A DNA stretch of 64,000 nucleotides from Oscillospiraceae bacterium (GTDB lineage Bacteria > Bacillota > Clostridia > Monoglobales > Monoglobaceae): assembly GCA_015068845.1 (NCBI GenBank), contig SVJR01000002.1, positions 1 to 64,000 of the forward strand, in the 5' to 3' direction. Both the position numbers and the translations under genes were made by a program. The first letter of the stretch is position 1. Each line of letters starts with the position of its first letter. The notes under the pieces were generated by a model, which saw nothing but the letters and a program-made list of their open reading frames with translations, had not been told where the DNA came from and did no database searches. Shown piece by piece: positions 58,865 to 64,000 of this stretch.

Positions 58865-59830
58865 ATGAAGATAAAAGACCTTGAACTTAAAAACAATGTA
58901 TTTCTTGCACCAATGGCAGGCGTGACCGACAAGGCGTTCCGCCTGATTACCAAGCCATTCGGCCCTGCGCTGATGTATACCGAGATGGTGTCGGGCAAGG
59001 GACTATTCTACAAGAACAAAAAAACCGCAGATTTGCTTGATGCCGACCCTTCTGAAAAACCAGTTGCAGCACAGCTGTTCGGACACGAGCCAAAGGTTCT
59101 GGCAGAGATTGCGGAGCGAGCTCTGGATTATGGAGCAGAGCTGGTAGATATAAATATGGGTTGCCCTGCCCCAAAGATTGTCAATAATGGTGACGGCTCG
59201 GCAATTTCCAAAACGCCGGAGCTTGCTGGTGAGATTGTGGCGGCGGTGACAGCGGCGGTCAGCGTTCCCGTTACGGTGAAAATCCGCAAGGGTTGGGATG
59301 ACAATTCAATAACTGCTGTCCAAATGGCAAAAATTGCCGAGGCGGCAGGGGCGGCGGCTGTTACCGTTCACGGCAGAACCCGTGAGCAGTTTTACAGCGG
59401 CAAGGCAGACCTTGATATCATTAAGGCGGTGAAGGCGGCGGTTTCAATCCCTGTAATCGGCAACGGCGATATTACCGACGGCGAAAGTGCAAAGTATATG
59501 CTTGACTATACCGGCTGCGACGGGATAATGATTGGCAGAGCGGCAGAGGGTAATCCTTGGGTGTTCCGTCAGGTTATCCACTATCTTGAAACCGGCGAAA
59601 AGCTACCAAATCCGACTTTGGCTGAACGGGCAAATATGATGGAGGAGCATCTTTCGCTGCTTGTAAAGTTCAAGGGCGACTATCGTGGCATTCAGGAGGC
59701 TCGCAAGCATATGGCTTGGTATATCAAGGGTATGCCGGGCGGCGCAAGGCTTCGTGAGATAATCAATACGGCATCAACCGAGGCAGAAATGCGTGAGGTA
59801 ATAAAGCTGCTTCGCACGGCAGAAAAGTAA
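58865..59830 (+). CDS. dusB: tRNA-dihydrouridine synthase
   Basis: NNVFLAPMAGVTDKAFRLI...DINMGCPAPKIVNNGDGSAI...VTVHGRTREQFYSGKADL. Confidence 0.94.
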   Translation: MKIKDLELKNNVFLAPMAGVTDKAFRLITKPFGPALMYTEMVSGKGLFYKNKKTADLLDADPSEKPVAAQLFGHEPKVLAEIAERALDYGAELVDINMGCPAPKIVNNGDGSAISKTPELAGEIVAAVTAAVSVPVTVKIRKGWDDNSITAVQMAKIAEAAGAAAVTVHGRTREQFYSGKADLDIIKAVKAAVSIPVIGNGDITDGESAKYMLDYTGCDGIMIGRAAEGNPWVFRQVIHYLETGEKLPNPTLAERANMMEEHLSLLVKFKGDYRGIQEARKHMAWYIKGMPGGARLREIINTASTEAEMREVIKLLRTAEK

Positions 59831-59847
59831 GAATAATTTAACTCAAA

Positions 59848-59882
59848 ACGCCCCCGACAAGCAATGGCTTGTCGGGGGCGTT
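59848..59882 (+). terminator. Terminator downstream of dusB
   Basis: CGCCCCCGACAAGCAATGGCTTGTCGGGGGCG. Confidence 0.65.
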
Positions 59883-59999
59883 GTTTAAGGCGTTTGTTAC
59901 GATGTGAAAATAAATACTTTGTTCATCATTTGCGTTTGTCCTATGCATTAAAGTCGCTGTCGTGTTGTTGTGCCTTTATTAATCTAAGTTATATTCTTC

Positions 60000-60112
60000 G
60001 CCTAATTTAGCACTTAAAATTTCAAAGTTTTTTTGTGTACTCACCCATAAAAGGTAGTAGTGTCACAACATCCAATATGGTCTGCAAGGCGTGCTGCGGT
60101 GTTAGCTTACCT
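60000..60112 (-). pseudogene. Remnant of a second toxin cassette (paralogous to toxin pre-toxin region)
   Basis: Minus strand GKLTPQHALQTILDVVTLLPFMGEYTK.. matches FKLTPQHALQTILDIVALLPVVG of the 60398..61795 ORF; followed (shifted frame) by KNFEILSAKLGEEYNLD*. Confidence 0.7.
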
Positions 60113-60155
60113 TGTTTTTAGACTTTTATGAAAGTTTAAGATTAGAATAACCATT

Positions 60156-60383
60156 TTAAAAATAACCCTCTATACAATCCCAAATTTCAGCAATAGTTTT
60201 CCCATCTACAAGACCATTTTCAAATAATTCTTGTGCGGTATTAAAGCTTTGAGTATAGCTATCTTTAACTCTAGTTAAATACAGCCCCAGTTCATTTTGA
60301 CTAATCCAGTATTTTTCACTGTTATAGAAAAAGAAAAACTCTTCTCCCCAAGCCACTCTATCTATAATTTGATTATATATCAT
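60156..60383 (-). CDS. Small protein, candidate immunity protein to the upstream toxin
   Basis: MIYNQIIDRVAWGEEFFFFYNSEKYWISQNELGLYLTRVKDSYTQSFNTAQELFENGLVDGKTIAEIWDCIEGYF; 14 nt downstream of toxin ORF. Confidence 0.65.
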   Translation of the reverse strand: MIYNQIIDRVAWGEEFFFFYNSEKYWISQNELGLYLTRVKDSYTQSFNTAQELFENGLVDGKTIAEIWDCIEGYF

Positions 60384-60397
60384 ATACTCCTCCGTTT

Positions 60398-61795
60398 CTA
60401 ACGTCTTATCGGCGTTCCGTCATCACTATATTCCCAAATATGTTCATGTGGCCACTCTGGATGTGTTAAGGGATTTCCGTGATTAGTAAAATCTACATCA
60501 CGGTAAGCCCGCCCTTGCGCATCATACCATCGCCGAGTCACAATGTATCCGTTTTCATCCACAATGTCTATGCTAGAATTGGGAGAACCTTTGTATCCGG
60601 GGTTTTTGGTTACAACAGAATGGTTTTCAAATTGTGCAATATTTAGTTTTTTCCCTAAACTATTGATTGTTTGAGATGTGTAATATTTGTTTGCATCATT
60701 TGCTACTGATGCAGCATTATTGTGTTGAGATATATTTTTTGTTAGTGATGTTGCCTCATCCCCGTGCTTTACGGCGGATTTAACAAGGTCGCCGGCTTCA
60801 TCTACATATTTTACTCCGCCGACAACGGGCAGTAGTGCCACAATATCCAATATGGTCTGCAATGCATGCTGCGGAGTCAGCTTGAAATTAGTTATATCAT
60901 AAACTAAGTCGCGGATGTCTGCAGGTAAATCAAGCCCCAAAAGTCCTATGGCTATCTGCCCCAAAGTACCAAGCGCATTGGTATCGGCGGCATAGTTGCC
61001 AAGCAAAATCTGATTTAAGGATGTTTGCAGATAGTCTAAAATTGAGGATTTCTCATTGTCTTCAGTTTTACTTTTTACTGTAAATATCTCGACTTCGTTT
61101 TCGTCCAAAACCTCTGCCGTGCAGTCGCAATTAGGGTGAATAGGCGCAAGATTAACTCCAACCTCTGCATCAGCTATGGAAAAAACTTTTCCGTCCAATT
61201 CTGTGCAGGCTTTGCAGTTGTCACCGTTTGTTTTAAACCGATAATGGGTATGTCCATTGTCTTGATAGTTCCATAGTAGCATATATTGCTTCATCTGTCC
61301 AGCAGAATCCTCTAAAAGGGATTTGACCGCATCGGTTCTTTTTGATATAACACTTTGCATATGCCTTATCACAGATTTTGCAGCCTTGCCCTGCGTTATT
61401 TGCAGGTCTAATTCCCGCATAATTGCATTTAATGTGGTTTCCTTCGATCTTTCAAGATTTTCCTTAAATTGTCTTTTAAAGACATTGGCTCTTTCACCGT
61501 AATGCGACAGCGTTATAAGCGTTTCGCAATTAAGGTTAAACTGACTATAAAAGATATCTATATGACTTTTGATATTTGCCATCAAAAAATCATGCGGAAA
61601 AATCAGCTTATCCTTTGCAATGCTTTGCGTTTCGCTGTCAAGAAATTTCCGGGTGGAAAGCAATATGTTGCTTTTCATTCTCGTGATTACACGGCTTTCA
61701 TTGTCACTTCCAAAAATGCTATATGTATATGCAATTTCATTTGCAATAGACCGTGACAGCGTTTCTGTTGTGCTTTTAAACACGCTTTCGTTCAT
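60398..61795 (-). CDS. MuF-type polymorphic toxin
   Basis: Phage head morphogenesis (MuF) signature GDNCKACTELDGKVFSIADAEVGVNLAPIHPNCDCTAEV; pre-toxin-like GGVKYVDEAGDLVKSAVKHGDEA; C-terminal RRWYDAQGRAYRDVDFTNHGNPLTHPEWPHEHIW. Confidence 0.8.
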   Translation of the reverse strand: MNESVFKSTTETLSRSIANEIAYTYSIFGSDNESRVITRMKSNILLSTRKFLDSETQSIAKDKLIFPHDFLMANIKSHIDIFYSQFNLNCETLITLSHYGERANVFKRQFKENLERSKETTLNAIMRELDLQITQGKAAKSVIRHMQSVISKRTDAVKSLLEDSAGQMKQYMLLWNYQDNGHTHYRFKTNGDNCKACTELDGKVFSIADAEVGVNLAPIHPNCDCTAEVLDENEVEIFTVKSKTEDNEKSSILDYLQTSLNQILLGNYAADTNALGTLGQIAIGLLGLDLPADIRDLVYDITNFKLTPQHALQTILDIVALLPVVGGVKYVDEAGDLVKSAVKHGDEATSLTKNISQHNNAASVANDANKYYTSQTINSLGKKLNIAQFENHSVVTKNPGYKGSPNSSIDIVDENGYIVTRRWYDAQGRAYRDVDFTNHGNPLTHPEWPHEHIWEYSDDGTPIRR

Positions 61796-62135
61796 TGAAT
61801 CATCCTTTCGCTTTATTTGGTATATTTACATTATATACCGGACAAAACGAACAAAACGGACAAGTTTTGGTGTGGTGCACAAAGTTGTGTGGCAGTATAA
61901 ATTAATGCTCTACATCAATTTCTCACAAAAAACAAAAAGCAAGCACTTAAAATTTTAGTCGAAAAAATCCCTTGCAAGCCTTGACTTGCAGGGGATTTTG
62001 TTGTAATATGGTAGTGTATATACATAATGGGTAAATTTGCAATGATTTTACCTTTACACAGATTATAATCCGGCTTTTTTAGCAAAGATGCTTTGTGGAT
62101 AGGACGGTAACCTTTTGGGAAAGGATTGATACTTA

Positions 62136-63347
62136 ATGAAAATTGCAATTATGGGCTTTGGCGTTGTCGGCTCGGGTGTAGGCGAGGTCGTTGTCAAAAA
62201 TCAGGAGACCCTTATCAACCGCTGCGGCGAGCCGGTAGAGGTTGCACACATCCTCGATTTGCGTGACTTTCCGGATAGCGAGTTCAAATGCTTCACCAAG
62301 GATTTCAACGACATTTTAAATGACCCCGAGGTGGGCGTTGTTGTTGAAACCATGGGCGGTGTAAATCCTGCTTATGACTTCACCAAAAAGCTTCTCCTTG
62401 CAGGCAAGCATGTTGTAACCTCCAATAAGGAGCTTGTTGCAACACACGGAACCGAGCTTTTGGATATTGCAAGAGAGCGTAACATAAACTACCTGTTTGA
62501 GGCAAGCGTGGGCGGCGGCATCCCGATTATCCGTCCTATGTATTCCTGCCTGACAGCAGGCGAGGCTACCGACATATTCGGTATCTTAAACGGCACAACC
62601 AACTATATTCTGACCCAGATGTTCCAGTGCGGCGAGAGCTTCGAAAGCGCACTCAAGGCGGCTCAGCGGAAGGGTTATGCCGAGGCGGACCCCACAGCCG
62701 ATGTTGAGGGTTTTGACACCTGCCGTAAAATTGCAATCCTTGCTGCACTTGCCTTTGGCAAGGCACTTGACTATACAAAAATTTCAACCGAGGGCATAAC
62801 AAAGATTACAGCCGACGATGTTGCCTTTGCAGAAAAGCTTGGCTATGCAATCAAGCTTATCGGACATTGCACAAAGGACGGCGATGCGGTTTATGCCGCT
62901 GTATTCCCTGCGCTTGTCCCCAAAAACAGCCCTCTTGCAGGCATTAACGATGTGTTCAACGGAATTATTGTCCGCGGCGAGGATCTGGGCGAGGTTATGT
63001 TCTACGGCAGAGGCGCAGGCAAGCTGCCCACCGCCAATGCGGTTGTTGCCGATGTTGTGGACGCAATCAAGCACAAACGGGTTAATGTTATCATAAAATG
63101 GGATAAGTACGATGAAAAGCACCAGTCATCGGGTGAGAATGTTCCCTATGCATACTACCTCAGAATTTCGGGCAAGGCTCCGGCAAATATTCCGGGCGGC
63201 AAGGTTGTTGCTTTTTCAGAGAACAAGCAGACGGAATTTGCTGTGCTTACCGAGTCTCTCACAAAGTCCGGTCTTGATGCACTTGTTTGTGAGGTAAAGG
63301 CTTCAGAGTGTGAGGTTCTCAGCTGTATGCGCCTTATTGGTGAATAA
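62136..63347 (+). CDS. hom: Homoserine dehydrogenase
   Basis: MKIAIMGFGVVGSGVGEVV...VVTSNKELVATHGTELLDIARERNINYLFEASVGGGIPIIRPM...GILNGTTNYIL. Confidence 0.95.
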   Translation: MKIAIMGFGVVGSGVGEVVVKNQETLINRCGEPVEVAHILDLRDFPDSEFKCFTKDFNDILNDPEVGVVVETMGGVNPAYDFTKKLLLAGKHVVTSNKELVATHGTELLDIARERNINYLFEASVGGGIPIIRPMYSCLTAGEATDIFGILNGTTNYILTQMFQCGESFESALKAAQRKGYAEADPTADVEGFDTCRKIAILAALAFGKALDYTKISTEGITKITADDVAFAEKLGYAIKLIGHCTKDGDAVYAAVFPALVPKNSPLAGINDVFNGIIVRGEDLGEVMFYGRGAGKLPTANAVVADVVDAIKHKRVNVIIKWDKYDEKHQSSGENVPYAYYLRISGKAPANIPGGKVVAFSENKQTEFAVLTESLTKSGLDALVCEVKASECEVLSCMRLIGE

Positions 63348-63427
63348 TTAATGTAAAAATACGGTAGTTATTCCCGACATAAGAGGATAAACTACCGCAC
63401 AAATATATAAAATCGGAGGTTTTGACT

Positions 63428-64000
63428 TTGGCAATTATAGTTCAAAAATTCGGCGGCAGCTCAGTTGCAGACGCTGCCAAGGTAAACAATGTGGCAAACA
63501 GAGTTACCGAAACATACCGCGAAGGCAATTCGGTTGTTGTGGTTGTTTCGGCTCAGGGCGACACAACAGATGACCTGATTGAAAAGGCTCACGAGATAAA
63601 CGAGAGCCCCTCAAAGCGTGAAATGGATATGCTCCTTGCATCAGGCGAGCAGATTTCAATTGCTCTTCTGGCAATGGCAATCGAAAAAATAGGTGCTCCC
63701 GTAATTTCGCTTACCGGCTGGCAGGCAGGCTTTGCGACCGACTCTAACTCTGGCAACGCACGAATCAAAAAGGTTGATACCGAGCGTATCAAGTCCGAGC
63801 TGGACAAAAAGAAGATAGTTATCGTTGCAGGCTTCCAGGGTCTTGATAAGTACGACGACATCACAACTCTCGGCCGTGGCGGCAGTGATACTTCAGCTGT
63901 TGCAATTGCGGCGGCAATCCATGCAGACAAGTGCGAAATCTACACCGATGTTGACGGTGTTTATACAGCAGACCCCCGTATCGTACCCACAGCTAAAAAG
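63428..64000 (+). CDS. lysC: Aspartate kinase (3' truncated by window)
   Basis: [48 protein letters not shown]...[44 protein letters not shown] start. Confidence 0.94.
   Translation, partial: MAIIVQKFGGSSVADAAKVNNVANRVTETYREGNSVVVVVSAQGDTTDDLIEKAHEINESPSKREMDMLLASGEQISIALLAMAIEKIGAPVISLTGWQAGFATDSNSGNARIKKVDTERIKSELDKKKIVIVAGFQGLDKYDDITTLGRGGSDTSAVAIAAAIHADKCEIYTDVDGVYTADPRIVPTAKK

Noticed and set aside
60156-61795. Prophage region
   Set aside because: Only a MuF-domain toxin and a small neighbour; no terminase, portal, capsid or integrase genes in flanks.

Overview
Chromosomal window from a low-to-mid GC Firmicute (Clostridia-like gene content). The left part (smpB/ssrA, histidine kinase, tandem glycosyltransferases, Wzt-like ABC ATPase, folA-thyA, gyrB-remB-recF-dnaN) is mostly on the minus strand. 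The right part is mostly on the plus strand: ferredoxin, rsmG, rpiB, ispG, polC, tex, MATE, parA-parB, serS, alaS, citrate synthase, CDF, a giant SLH/VWA protein, dusB, hom, lysC. The strands diverge across an AT-rich gap at about 15.86-16.38 kb, a candidate oriC, with two parS-like sites 13 kb away just upstream of parA. The standout is a 4.66 kb mobile element (33128-37788) between serS and alaS. It has matching terminal inverted repeats, a 9-bp flanking direct repeat, an IS1595-like transposase with a SAP-like C-terminus, and arrays of TTTATAAA boxes at 21-bp (two helical turn) spacing in both subterminal regions. Its cargo is a RiPP-like cassette: an unlisted 55-aa Cys-rich precursor peptide, a radical SAM/SPASM maturase and a 163-aa unknown protein. 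Other signals: a TA-flanked MITE-like element that supplies the stop codon of two unrelated genes and has a conserved three-way-junction fold; single-base homopolymer frameshifts in dnaN and in a GT2 gene (probable sequence errors); a solitary MuF-type polymorphic toxin with a truncated cassette remnant; structured leaders; and several REP-like intergenic repeat families. All calls come from reading the sequence and the ORF track; no database search was run.
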